The notes under the pieces are model-generated. The model did not search any database. It was not told the DNA's origin and worked only from the letters and a program-made list of their open reading frames with translations. Shown here in pieces: positions 34,794-43,384 of a DNA stretch of 64,000 bases (position 1 is the first letter of the stretch; every line of letters starts with the position of its first letter). The stretch comes from Sinomicrobium oceani (GTDB lineage: Bacteria; Bacteroidota; Bacteroidia; Flavobacteriales; Flavobacteriaceae). A program made the position numbers and the translations under genes. The stretch is taken from positions 1 through 64,000 of the forward strand of contig NZ_FPJE01000002.1 of NCBI RefSeq assembly GCF_900119185.1. Direction: 5' to 3'.

Positions 34794-35350
34794 AATTGAT
34801 AAATAACCGATGCGATCACGACCCCTGTAAATGCAAGTGTTCCCAGTTTACCGCCCACACCATGGAGAATATTCCGGGAAAACATAAGAAAAAAAGCTGT
34901 GATCAGCGAGGCTATGGTTACAAAGGTAAACCCGTTGGCCACATCCGGACTGGACATCCCTACGAAAGCACCACAATAGAGCACCTCCGGCAAACGCGAC
35001 AGGTATGCGGATCTCTTGTTTATCGCCGGTATAAAAGAAGCGGCAAACCCCGTTACGGAACCGCCGAGCACGGGCCCCAGTCCCATTTCCGTGTTCAGCG
35101 CAAATGCGATCAAAGCACCTGCAGGTACCCACATCACCAGTTTCCAGGAGTCATAATCGAAGCCCTCGATATGTAACGGCGATTTCAGATAGGAAAAAAG
35201 CACAATAAACAGCAAAGCCGCTATAAAGATGAGGATATAAAATGGCGCTTTAAACTCTATGAGGATAATCAGCAGAAATATGAAGTGAATTAAAAACAAT
35301 GCCCCTATCAATCCGTTTCTGGCCAGGTTGCCTTTTTTCGTTCTGTTCAT
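34766..35350 (-). CDS. hypothetical membrane protein, partner A of an overlapping pair
   Basis: The 194-residue protein has five or six transmembrane helices (LIGALFLIHFIFLLIILIEF, FYILIFIAALLFIVLFSYL, LVMWVPAGALIAFALNTEMGLGPVLGGSVTGFAASFI, and further ones at about 128-190) joined by short loops. The GAFVGMSS motif near 132 matches its partner. The mix of Gly-rich helices suggests a transporter-like fold. It diverges from the SRP RNA/glutaminyl-cyclase region; its start is about 115 bp from the 3' end of the RNA. Confidence 0.7.
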   Translation of the reverse strand: MNRTKKGNLARNGLIGALFLIHFIFLLIILIEFKAPFYILIFIAALLFIVLFSYLKSPLHIEGFDYDSWKLVMWVPAGALIAFALNTEMGLGPVLGGSVTGFAASFIPAINKRSAYLSRLPEVLYCGAFVGMSSPDVANGFTFVTIASLITAFFLMFSRNILHGVGGKLGTLAFTGVVIASVIYQLWNIWSFWY

Positions 35351-35466
35351 GCCGCAAAAATAATAAGGAGCGCAGGAATTATAAAGAAAAAAGGCCGAAC
35401 ATTTTTCCCGTTTTCAGGATCTTTGTGAAGACTTGCACCCCGGTGGTTTTCGTGACTTCAGGGTAC

Positions 35467-35567
35467 AAAAAAAGGCAAGCTACCTACATCGCACCGCTAC
35501 GACCGTATACCCTTGCTGCGTTCCCACCCTGGGGGATTCTACAGGAGCTGGTCGTGTAGGACTTGCC
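35467..35567 (-). ncRNA. ffs: signal recognition particle RNA (small bacterial type, 4.5S)
   Basis: On the minus strand the 5' end GGCAAG-TCCTACA pairs with TGTAGG-TAGCTTGCC at the 3' end. CGACC pairs with GGTCG inside, and the apical part reads CCCAGGGTGGGAACGCAGCAAGGG, the conserved Ffh-binding hairpin with its GGAA-type loop. A run of seven Us ends the RNA. A consensus promoter (TTTG at 35603-35600, 19 bases, TACATTTG at 35580-35573) places the start at about 35567, exactly the first paired base. Together with Ffh it targets membrane proteins. Confidence 0.93.
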
Positions 35568-35572
35568 GGGTG

Positions 35573-35603
35573 CAAATGTACTTCTTTTTTATATTTTGCC
35601 AAA
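35573..35603 (-). promoter_or_regulatory. SRP RNA promoter
   Basis: TTTG-N19-TACATTTG on the minus strand, an essentially ideal -33/-7 pair for Bacteroidota, seven bases before the RNA 5' end. Confidence 0.75.
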
Positions 35604-35657
35604 GGTTTTACCATCTTAATTTTATTGAATACATTGCCATATCTTAAACAAACCGCA

Positions 35658-36701
35658 ATGAAAATGCTCAAATGGTTAACAGTCAATTTACTACTCTGCC
35701 TGTTCATGGCCTGCAACGGGGAAAAAGCTTCGACCAAAAATTTTTCCATCACTATCGGGGACGGATCCGATAAGGTACAATACAACCAGAACGTACAGGT
35801 TAAGCTCAAAAACAGAAAGAACAAAACTATCGATTCTGTCGTTTACAGTATCGACGGAAAGCGGATGGACAATAGGGACGGGAACATGGTTTTTACAGGT
35901 ATCCGTCTCGGTCACCGCAATCTCGAAGCCCAGGTGTACTACGACGGTAAATCGGACCGGATATCGACCAAAGTTGCCGTACTGGCAGAAAAAGCCCCGC
36001 AGCTCTACTCCTACACCATACTCCACGAATATCCCCATGACAGCAATGCCTTTACCCAGGGACTGGAGTTTCTCAACGATACGCTTTACGAAAGCACGGG
36101 AAGACGCGGGCAGTCTTCTTTACGGCAGATCGATTACCGCACCGGTACCATCCTTCGGAAAACCGGACTGGATTCCATGTATTTCGGAGAAGGCCTCACC
36201 ATTCTCAACAGAAAAATATACCAGTTGACCTGGAAAGCCAACATCGGCTTTGTCTACGATATGAAGTTCAACAAAATCAAAGAATTCCGCTACGATCAAA
36301 GTACCGAGGGCTGGGGGCTTTGCAATGACGGCACACATATATATAAAAGTGACGGTACCGAAAAAATATGGATTCTCGACCCCGAAACCCTGGAAGAGAA
36401 AGACCATATCGAAACGGTGACCAATACCTCGGTATTCTCCATGGCCAACGAACTGGAATTTGCACATGGAAAAATATATGCCAATACCTGGCAAAAAGAC
36501 GGAGTTATGATCATCAACCCCCAAAGCGGTGCTATCGAAGGTGTCATAGATTTCCGGGGACTTAAGGACAGAGTTAGCCAAAACAACAATCTCGATGTGC
36601 TCAACGGAATTGCCTACCACAAGGAAAACGACACATTTTTTGTCACCGGGAAAAACTGGGACAAAATCTTCGAGGTCAGGATCGTCGCCAAACAGGAATA
36701 A
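35658..36701 (+). CDS. glutaminyl-peptide cyclotransferase, lipoprotein
   Basis: I chose the ATG at 35658, which yields a lipoprotein signal (LLLCLFMAC, Cys16); the open frame continues upstream to 35433 but runs through the SRP RNA gene on the other strand. The 347-residue protein has an N-terminal Ig-like part and a plant/bacterial-type glutamine cyclotransferase beta-propeller: YTILHEYPHDSNAFTQGLEFLNDTLYESTGRRGQSSLRQIDYRTG, TEGWGLCNDGTHIYKSDGT, ANELEFAHGKIYANTW and LNGIAYHKENDTFFVTGKNW. It would convert N-terminal Gln to pyroglutamate on exported proteins. Confidence 0.93.
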   Translation: MKMLKWLTVNLLLCLFMACNGEKASTKNFSITIGDGSDKVQYNQNVQVKLKNRKNKTIDSVVYSIDGKRMDNRDGNMVFTGIRLGHRNLEAQVYYDGKSDRISTKVAVLAEKAPQLYSYTILHEYPHDSNAFTQGLEFLNDTLYESTGRRGQSSLRQIDYRTGTILRKTGLDSMYFGEGLTILNRKIYQLTWKANIGFVYDMKFNKIKEFRYDQSTEGWGLCNDGTHIYKSDGTEKIWILDPETLEEKDHIETVTNTSVFSMANELEFAHGKIYANTWQKDGVMIINPQSGAIEGVIDFRGLKDRVSQNNNLDVLNGIAYHKENDTFFVTGKNWDKIFEVRIVAKQE

Positions 36702-36723
36702 TTACCATATCAATACTATAAAC

Positions 36724-37050
36724 ATGCCCTGGATAACCCTTATTATCGCCGGCCTGTTCGAGGTAGGTTTTACATTCTGCCTCGGTAAGGCCAAAGAAGT
36801 ACCTGCTCCGGCTTCCTACTGGTGGGTCACCGGTTTTTTCATCTCCCTTTCGGTGAGTATGTATCTCCTCTACCGCGCAACGCAGGTCTTACCCATGGGT
36901 ACGGCCTATGCCGTATGGACCGGAATAGGTGCCGTGGGTACCGTACTCATGGGGATACTGTTTTTTAAGGAGCCGGCAGACTTCTGGAGATTGTTCTTTA
37001 TCAGCACGCTCATCCTTTCTATCGTGGGCCTCAAAGTGTTTTCGCATTAA
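36724..37050 (+). CDS. sugE: SMR-family transporter, SugE/Gdx type
   Basis: The 108-residue four-helix protein has the SMR glutamate (E13 in LIIAGLFEVGF) and the SugE/Gdx signature YAVWTGIGAVGTVLMGILFFKEP. I chose the ATG at 36724; the frame is open further upstream inside the cyclase gene but without conserved content. Gdx proteins export guanidinium; no guanidine riboswitch was seen in the 22-bp gap after the cyclase gene, so regulation is unclear. Its stop codon shares TTAA with the stop of the convergent pepE. Confidence 0.92.
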   Translation: MPWITLIIAGLFEVGFTFCLGKAKEVPAPASYWWVTGFFISLSVSMYLLYRATQVLPMGTAYAVWTGIGAVGTVLMGILFFKEPADFWRLFFISTLILSIVGLKVFSH

Positions 37051-37751
37051 GATATCCGGAGGTTGCTGTTTGTCCCGATCTCGTACGGATCTTTATCCTG
37101 TTCGAAGATCCTTGCGGTAAGATCGCCGCGAAGTGTAATGGTATCCCCCGTTACCTCGAGCCAGCTCCCCTCCCGCAATCCCACAACAGGTTGCGTATTG
37201 ATACGATGAAACTCCCTGATGCGTGTTTCGCGGGTCTCCCCCATGTGTTTACTGCCTTCGGACGGGTCGAGGTAATGCGGATTAATATTAAAGGGTACAA
37301 GCCCCAGTGTTTTAAAGCTCGGTGGGTAAATAATAGGCATATCATTGGTGGTCTGCATGGTCAGTCCCGTAATGTTAGCCCCTGCACTGGTACCGAAATA
37401 GAGGACACCGCCGAGTACTGCGTCGCGAAGCACTTCCATGATCCCGTTTTTATACAACTGGGTCACCAGTAAAAAAGTGTTTCCTCCACCGGTAAAGACG
37501 GCTTTGGCATTGCGAAGTGCTTCTGCCGGATCGTCAAAGGTATGGATACCGGAAACAGACTTCCCTATAGCGGTAAATCCTTTACGGGCAATTTCGGTAT
37601 AGGCATCATGCGATATCCCTCCCGGACGGGCATACGGTATAAAAAGGACCTCTTTGGTATCTTTAAAAAATTCTTCGAGTTGCGGTAAGATATAAGCTAA
37701 ATAAGAACTGCCATGAACCGTAGAAGTACTGGCAATGATAAGTTTTTTCAT
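37047..37751 (-). CDS. pepE: dipeptidase E (peptidase family S51)
   Basis: The 234-residue enzyme is a class-I-amidotransferase-like serine peptidase cleaving Asp-X dipeptides. The nucleophile elbow LYFGTSAGANI holds the catalytic Ser (about S122), VFTGGGNTFLLV precedes it, and NPHYLDPSEG supplies the His. The stop codons of pepE and sugE overlap by three bases on opposite strands. Confidence 0.92.
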   Translation of the reverse strand: MKKLIIASTSTVHGSSYLAYILPQLEEFFKDTKEVLFIPYARPGGISHDAYTEIARKGFTAIGKSVSGIHTFDDPAEALRNAKAVFTGGGNTFLLVTQLYKNGIMEVLRDAVLGGVLYFGTSAGANITGLTMQTTNDMPIIYPPSFKTLGLVPFNINPHYLDPSEGSKHMGETRETRIREFHRINTQPVVGLREGSWLEVTGDTITLRGDLTARIFEQDKDPYEIGTNSNLRIS

Positions 37752-37961
37752 CAGCCTGTTTTTTATGTGATGCTTAAGTGGATTTTTTGTAAATTTAAAT
37801 AATTGTATTTAACAAAACTTTAATTGTGATCCTGTTTTTTTTCCGGTAATCTTGTATTTTCTTTATCTTTAAAATCTCAACGGAACGCTGTTTGTCCGTG
37901 TGATCTCCCGGGATCCGGAAGTAACGGTGTATATATTAGAGTGATAAACTAAACAGACCCT

Positions 37962-38705
37962 ATGCGAAAAGTACTTTTTATTCTCACACTTTCACTTATT
38001 TTCACATTACAACTTCAGGCTCAAGACGACGACAGGGTCATTCTCCGGGGAAAAGTATTATATAAAAACACCAATGTTCCCAACCAGAACGTCATCAATA
38101 TAGATACCGAAAATGCGACGATCACCAACGATGATGGCGAATTTGAAATTTATGTCAAAAATGGCGACCACCTCGCTTTTACTGCGGTAAACTATAAACT
38201 GAAAACCGTAGAGATCAACGACAGTATCCTGAAAAACAACAGACTGGTTATCGAAGTCAACGAAAAGGTAAACGAACTGGACGAGGTTGTGGTGACTCCC
38301 GACAACGAAGAAAAATTCCTGGAGCTCAAGGGAGAAGAATTCAAGAAGTTCGATTATGAACAGGATTATTCTTCGACTGCGCAGAACATGGCCACTCCGG
38401 AACACAGTCTGCAAAACGGAATAAACTTTGTAAATATCTTCAAAGCATTGTTCAAGGCCGATGAAGGTGCGGAGGGCACCAAAAGACAGCTTAAAGTAAG
38501 CGAAGTTCTACGCCAGGTGTATAATGATGAGTTTTTCGTAGCCGACCTTAAGATCCCGCAGGATAAGATCGATGACTTCCTCTATTATTGCGACGACAGG
38601 ATACCGAGACAGTCACTTCTCCGAAAAGACAACGAATTCGAACTTATCGAATTTCTCGTAAAACAAAGCGAGAATTACAGGAAATCACTCCAGGAGGAAA
38701 AATAG
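37962..38705 (+). CDS. secreted CarboxypepD_reg-like domain protein (copy 1)
   Basis: The 247-residue protein has a signal peptide (MRKVLFILTLSLIFTLQLQAQ) and a carboxypeptidase-regulatory-like beta-sandwich (about 27-110): VILRGKVLYKNTNVPNQNVINIDTENATITNDDGEFEIYVKNGDHLAFTAVNYK, ending KVNELDEVVV. A helical C-terminal region follows (YDEFFVADLKIPQDKIDDFLYYCDD). A shorter relative is encoded 50 bp downstream. The domain is the N-terminal plug-like module of SusC/TonB proteins, here without a barrel. Confidence 0.85.
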   Translation: MRKVLFILTLSLIFTLQLQAQDDDRVILRGKVLYKNTNVPNQNVINIDTENATITNDDGEFEIYVKNGDHLAFTAVNYKLKTVEINDSILKNNRLVIEVNEKVNELDEVVVTPDNEEKFLELKGEEFKKFDYEQDYSSTAQNMATPEHSLQNGINFVNIFKALFKADEGAEGTKRQLKVSEVLRQVYNDEFFVADLKIPQDKIDDFLYYCDDRIPRQSLLRKDNEFELIEFLVKQSENYRKSLQEEK

Positions 38706-38755
38706 ATCCTTTTTCAGTATTTCCGGAGCACCGGCACCATCTTTAAAACACCGTT

Positions 38756-39526
38756 TTGTCTGCACTTCCTAAAAACAGGCTCTCACTCTTTATCATGCTG
38801 TTTTCCATATATGGAGTTCAGGCTCAAAGTACGTTTAAGGGGCAGGTAGAAAATGCTTTTTCCGATGTCACCGGCGTACATGTCATCAACCGCTCGCAAG
38901 GCAGGGCCACCATTACCGATGCCAGAGGCTATTTTGAACTTCCTGCACAGCAAGGGGATACCGTAGTTTTCTCGGCCGTACAGTTTAAAAAAGAAGAGAT
39001 GGTGATCGGTGCAGCCATGCTCGATAGCCCGGAACTGCTGATACACCTGACCGAAAAGGTCACGGAACTGGACGAGGTCGTACTGAAAAACCTGACGGGA
39101 AACCTGACAACGGATCTTCGACGGATAAAAACCGATAGCGTCACCGCTATCCACATGGGGCTGCCCAATGCTACCCGGCGTCTTCCCACACAGACCGAAC
39201 GCCGGCTAAACGAAGCTACTACAGGCGGAGGGTTCATTCCGTTAAACCCTATTATCAATGCCATTAGCGGAAGGACCAAAATGCTTAAGGACCGGTTGCG
39301 CAAAGAAAAAGCTACTGCCCGACTGGAAAAAATACGGAACGCTTTTGACGATGATTTCTTTAATTCCATCGGAATTTCAACAGAAAACATCTACAATTTT
39401 TTATACTTTTGTTCCGTTCAACCGGGATATGACGCTATTCTGGCAGCAGACAACATGATGTCCCTGCAGGAATTCCTCGAAAAATGTGCAGGTACCTACG
39501 CCCCTTCCCCGCCTTCAACCCACTGA
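38756..39526 (+). CDS. secreted CarboxypepD_reg-like domain protein (copy 2, TTG start)
   Basis: The 256-residue protein has no ATG at its start; TTG at 38756 gives MSALPKNRLSLFIMLFSIYGVQAQ, a good signal peptide, whereas the next ATG would cut it. It repeats the order of copy 1: STFKGQVENAFSDVTGVHVINRSQGRATITDARGYFELPAQQGDTVVFSAVQFKKE, the KVTELDEVVL end and the helical tail FDDDFFNSIGISTENIYNFLYFCSV. The two are tandem paralogues, possibly subunits of one envelope structure. Confidence 0.82.
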   Translation: MSALPKNRLSLFIMLFSIYGVQAQSTFKGQVENAFSDVTGVHVINRSQGRATITDARGYFELPAQQGDTVVFSAVQFKKEEMVIGAAMLDSPELLIHLTEKVTELDEVVLKNLTGNLTTDLRRIKTDSVTAIHMGLPNATRRLPTQTERRLNEATTGGGFIPLNPIINAISGRTKMLKDRLRKEKATARLEKIRNAFDDDFFNSIGISTENIYNFLYFCSVQPGYDAILAADNMMSLQEFLEKCAGTYAPSPPSTH

Positions 39527-39557
39527 TCTTATACCATGGTTAAACCGTTATCCTGAT

Positions 39558-40067
39558 ATGCATAAGTTTTTAAAAATAAGTATACTGCTCCTCCTTCTTC
39601 CCCTGACGGGCTTTACGGCTATACACAAATTTTATGTCAGTACGACCGACATCAATTACGACAGGGAATCAAGAGCCATACAGATCGTATCGCGTGTCTT
39701 TGCCGATGATCTGGAAAAAACCATAGATAACAGGTATGAGATCAAATCCGGGCTTATCTCCGAGCACGAACTTCCTGACGCCGATACGTACCTCGAAAAC
39801 TATTACGCTTCCAAACTCCTGATCACCGTTAACGGCCGCAAAGTAACTCTGCGTTACCTGGGCAAAGAATACAAAGACGATATGGTGGTCTCCTACCTCG
39901 AAGCCGTAGATGTCCCGCTTCCCACCTCCCTGAAAACCGAAAACAAACTACTGTACGAAACATACCCCGAACAGCAGAATATCGTACATATACGGTCGGG
40001 AGATACCCGAAAAAGCTTTTTACTGCAGAAAGATGAGGATCAGTGCGTGTTAAAGTTTGACAAGTAA
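39558..40067 (+). CDS. DUF6702-like secreted protein
   Basis: I chose the ATG at 39558, which opens a signal peptide (MHKFLKISILLLLLPLTGFTA). The 169-residue product HKFYVSTTDINYDRESRAIQIVSRVFADDLEKTIDNRYEIKSG ... LITVNGRKVTLRYLGKEYKDDMVVSYLEA has the beta-rich layout of the flavobacterial DUF6702 family, which is nearly always encoded next to CarboxypepD_reg-like and M1-peptidase genes as here. Function unknown. Confidence 0.82.
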   Translation: MHKFLKISILLLLLPLTGFTAIHKFYVSTTDINYDRESRAIQIVSRVFADDLEKTIDNRYEIKSGLISEHELPDADTYLENYYASKLLITVNGRKVTLRYLGKEYKDDMVVSYLEAVDVPLPTSLKTENKLLYETYPEQQNIVHIRSGDTRKSFLLQKDEDQCVLKFDK

Positions 40068-40133
40068 TGGCCTGCCGTATAAAAAATGAATAATTTGCGA
40101 CTTTGTTTCACCGAACTAACACCACCCTAAAAT

Positions 40134-42398
40134 ATGAATGTATCGAGATTAGCAGTATCCTGTGCCCTGACCCTGTCGCTGTGCAGTGGTGTACGAGCCC
40201 AGGAAGAGCCACAACAGGGACATACCAATACCAATAAGTTCCGGCAGATGTACCAGGAATTCAGTACGCCCAATATGTTCCGTACGGCTTCGGGCGCTCC
40301 GGGGCCTGCGTATTATCAGCAACAGGCCGACTATAAAATCGATGTGGAACTGGACGATAAAAACCAGAAATTATACGGATCGGAAACCATTACCTACATC
40401 AATAATTCTCCCGACAAGCTGGAATATCTCTGGGTACAGCTCGATCAGAATATCCGTTCCAAAAATTCCCCGGCCCTACAGAAAAACGAGGAGACTATGG
40501 CTCCTGCCGATACCCCACAAGGCTTTACAGAAAAGTACCTGACACCCGCTTTCGACGGCGGATTTAATATCGAATATGTAAAAGATTCCAAAGGAAGGGC
40601 CCTACCCTACACCATCAATTTTACAATGATGCGTATAGATCTGCCGGAAGCTTTGAAACCCGGCGAAAAGATCGCTTTCTCCGTAAAGTGGTGGTACAAT
40701 ATCAACAACCATATTACCAATCGTGCCCGCAGCGGTTTCGAGCATTTCCCGAAAGACGGTAATAACGCTTATATCATTGCCCAGTTCTTTCCCAGGATGG
40801 CAGTGTACAACGATACCGAGGGCTGGCAGAACTACCAGTTCTGGGGCAACGGGGAGTTTGCCCTCCCTTTCGGCAACTACGAAGTAAATATCACCGTACC
40901 AGCTGATCACGTACTGGAAGCCACCGGCGAACTGCAAAACCGTAAGGATGTCTTTACCAAAACTATGATGGAACGCTATGAGAAGGCCACCAGATCATTT
41001 GACGAACCGGTAATCATCGTAACACAAGAAGAGGCCGAAGCCAAAGAAAAATCATTCTCAGACCAGAAAAAAACCTGGAAATTCAAGGCACAGAACGTCC
41101 GTGACTTTGCTTTTTCTACTTCCAGAAAATACATACTCGATGCCGTGGCTGTGAAAATCGGCGACAAAACCGTGATGGCCGAATCTCTTTATCCCAAGGA
41201 AGGGAATCCGCTTTGGGAAGAGTATTCCACCAGGGTTGTAGCCCATACACTCCAATCATACTCCGCTCATACCTTCGATTACCCGTATCCGAAGGCTATT
41301 TCCGTACACGCCAAAAACCAGGGAATGGAATATCCGATGATCTGCTGGAACCATGGAAGACCCGATGAAGACGGCAGCTATTCCGACCGGGTCAAATACG
41401 GAATGATCAGTGTAATCATCCACGAGGTCGGTCATAACTTCTTCCCGATGATCGTGAATTCCGACGAAAGACAATGGGGATGGATGGACGAAGGACTCAA
41501 CAGTTTCCTACAGTACCTTACCGAGCAGGATTATATGGAAAATTATCCTTCCCGCCGTGGAAAACCCTCCACTATGGTTACATACATGCGTGGTAACCAA
41601 GATTTTATAACCCCTATCATGAGTAACCCGGAAAATGTCTATCAACTCGGTAATAATGCCTACGGAAAACCCGCCGCCGGACTCACCATCCTCCGCCAAA
41701 CGGTTATGGGGCCCGAACTCTTCGACTATGCATTTCGTACCTATGCCAGACGCTGGATGTTCAAACACCCCAATCCAGAGGACTTTTTCCGCACCATGGA
41801 AGACGCTTCCGGTGTGGAACTCGACTGGTTCTGGAGAGGATGGTTCTACACTACCGATTATGTGGATATAGGTATTAAAAACGTCCGGAAGTTCTTTGTA
41901 GCCTCCAAACCCAATGACGAGGTAAAAGCCGTACTGAACGAAAGGAACATCCCCGAGAACGCCCCTATCGTTTTTATGGCCGAAGAAGGTAAGGAAAATT
42001 ACAACGACAACCTTAAAACCGGCACACCGCAGGACCACTCCACACCGCTACGGGAATATCTTCTGGACAACTTTTCTCCGGAAGAACGCGCGCAGCTCAG
42101 GCAACCCGCATTCTTTACCGAAATAACTTTCGAAAAACCGGGTGGCATGCCTATGCCGCTCATTGTAGAATATACCTATGCAGACGGCACTACCGATACG
42201 GTTACTTATCCGGTGGAGATCTGGCGAAAGAACGATGCGGAAATATCCAAGGTTATCGCGACTGATAAAGAAATCGTAAAAATAGCGATAGACCCCAGGG
42301 AGGAAACAGCCGATGTAAATATCACAAACAATTTCTGGCCGCAGGAAGCCCAGAAATCGGCCTTCGAGACCTTTAAAGAAAAGGTAAACAAACCCTAA
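40134..42398 (+). CDS. secreted M1-family metallopeptidase
   Basis: The 754-residue protein has a signal peptide (cleavage near residue 23) and an M1 aminopeptidase-like domain with zinc site HEVGH (H430, E431, H434) and third ligand E453 in WGWMDEGLNSF, exactly 18 residues later. The exopeptidase GxMEN motif reads NQGMEYPMICWN at about 405, so the N-terminal-amine-binding acidic residue is shifted or altered. The C-terminus lacks a sorting domain. It ends the four-gene envelope cluster beginning at 37962 and is followed by a terminator. Confidence 0.93.
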   Translation: MNVSRLAVSCALTLSLCSGVRAQEEPQQGHTNTNKFRQMYQEFSTPNMFRTASGAPGPAYYQQQADYKIDVELDDKNQKLYGSETITYINNSPDKLEYLWVQLDQNIRSKNSPALQKNEETMAPADTPQGFTEKYLTPAFDGGFNIEYVKDSKGRALPYTINFTMMRIDLPEALKPGEKIAFSVKWWYNINNHITNRARSGFEHFPKDGNNAYIIAQFFPRMAVYNDTEGWQNYQFWGNGEFALPFGNYEVNITVPADHVLEATGELQNRKDVFTKTMMERYEKATRSFDEPVIIVTQEEAEAKEKSFSDQKKTWKFKAQNVRDFAFSTSRKYILDAVAVKIGDKTVMAESLYPKEGNPLWEEYSTRVVAHTLQSYSAHTFDYPYPKAISVHAKNQGMEYPMICWNHGRPDEDGSYSDRVKYGMISVIIHEVGHNFFPMIVNSDERQWGWMDEGLNSFLQYLTEQDYMENYPSRRGKPSTMVTYMRGNQDFITPIMSNPENVYQLGNNAYGKPAAGLTILRQTVMGPELFDYAFRTYARRWMFKHPNPEDFFRTMEDASGVELDWFWRGWFYTTDYVDIGIKNVRKFFVASKPNDEVKAVLNERNIPENAPIVFMAEEGKENYNDNLKTGTPQDHSTPLREYLLDNFSPEERAQLRQPAFFTEITFEKPGGMPMPLIVEYTYADGTTDTVTYPVEIWRKNDAEISKVIATDKEIVKIAIDPREETADVNITNNFWPQEAQKSAFETFKEKVNKP

Positions 42399-42405
42399 AT
42401 ACACT

Positions 42406-42435
42406 ACGGGCGTCTCTTTCGGGAACGCCCGTTTT
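42406..42435 (+). terminator. terminator after the M1 peptidase gene
   Basis: ACGGGCGT (42406-42413) pairs with ACGCCCGT (42425-42432) and is followed by TTTTC. Confidence 0.75.
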
Positions 42436-42589
42436 CAGCTGGTTTTAGCCAAACAGACAGGTAATCAATACGGTAAAAGCCCTCTTTGATTTTTGTTTGT
42501 ATTTTATGTTTTGCAGCTTATATTTTTTCTGTATATTCGCGCAGCATTAGAGAAAACGTTCTTTACTATATGCAGTCTTAGCAGACCAT

Positions 42590-42662
42590 CGGGGTGTGGC
42601 GCAGTTGGTAGCGTACACGCATGGGGTGCGTGTGGTCGCTGGTTCGAGTCCAGTCACCCCGA
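42590..42662 (+). tRNA. tRNA-Pro(GGG)
   Basis: A complete cloverleaf of 73 bases: acceptor CGGGGTG/CACCCCG, D stem GCGC/GCGT, anticodon stem CACGC/GCGTG around loop ATGGGGT (anticodon GGG), T stem GCTGG/CCAGT around TTCGAGT, discriminator A. CCA is not encoded. A tyrosine-recombinase remnant begins 95 bp downstream, so the 3' end of this gene was probably an attachment site. Confidence 0.95.
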
Positions 42663-42756
42663 CAGAGGTTAAACCAATAGTTTATAAAGCACTGTTAATC
42701 GTATGATTTTCAGTGCTTTTTATTTTTATGATATCAACTGAAATCATCTAAAAAGT

Positions 42757-43270
42757 GTGCAATTCGGTGTGCAAATTGGTGAGTATTTTTATACTCCTAA
42801 CAGTCGTCGGCTCAACGCTTATCTGGATGAAGTGTACAGCCAGCTACTCGACTGCCACAAGCAATTGTTGAGCGAACTTAAAGTCATTACTCCCGATGCC
42901 ATTAAAAAACGGTTTCTCGGTGAGGACGAGCAGCACAAAACCCTGATGCAACTTGTCACCTATCACAATGAAAGTATGGTGCATACTTTAAAGCCGGGCA
43001 CCATGAAGAACTACTACACTACGGAGAAGTATCTGAAAGCCCTTTTAAGGGAGAAACTAAAGGTAAGTGACATCTACCTCAAACAACTGAATTATCGCTT
43101 TATTACGGACTTTGAATACTATCTACGTACCTGTGTTGGGGCATACCAAACTTTCTACTAAGCAGATTTATGCATGGGTATTGGAAGGAAAAATACATGA
43201 AGATATGCAGATTTCGGAGAGCAGGTTAATGTCAAAGGAGACGGATAAATCTGATAAGAATTCAGGATAA
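42757..43270 (+). pseudogene. tyrosine-recombinase integrase with internal deletion
   Basis: The first 134 codons (GTG at 42757) encode the arm-binding and SAM-like core-binding region of a Bacteroidota phage/ICE integrase (HTLKPGTMKNYYTTEKYLKALLREKLKVSDIYLKQLNYRFITDFEYYLRT). At about 43130 the sequence jumps, in another frame, to LGHTKLSTKQIYAWVLEGKIHEDM, the conserved H-box and C-terminal end of the same enzyme, ending at TAA 43268. Roughly 170 central residues, including the R-H-R-Y catalytic block apart from this H, are missing. It is therefore inactive. Confidence 0.82.
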
Positions 43271-43358
43271 AATCATTTTATTTTACCCAATATATGGGAA
43301 GTCTCTCCGGGAGAAAAGGAACTTCATTAAAGTTGGCAAGGATCTTGCATTAAAAATG

Positions 43359-43380
43359 TAAACAAAATTGTTTATATTTG
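43359..43380 (+). promoter_or_regulatory. operator/promoter of the AbiE-like module
   Basis: TAAACAAAATTGTTTA (43359-43374) is a perfect 7+2+7 inverted repeat and overlaps the -7 box TATATTTG (43373-43380), which ends 4 bases before the ATG. Binding of the HTH antitoxin here would block transcription, the usual autoregulation of such pairs. Confidence 0.5.
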
Positions 43381-43384
43381 TACT

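Noticed and set aside
35433-35657. 75-codon N-terminal extension of the glutaminyl-cyclase gene
   Set aside because: It runs through the SRP RNA gene on the opposite strand, and the ATG at 35658 gives a proper lipoprotein signal.
36702-36723. Guanidine riboswitch before the SugE/Gdx gene
   Set aside because: Only 22 bp separate it from the upstream gene, with no room for or sign of a ykkC-type motif.
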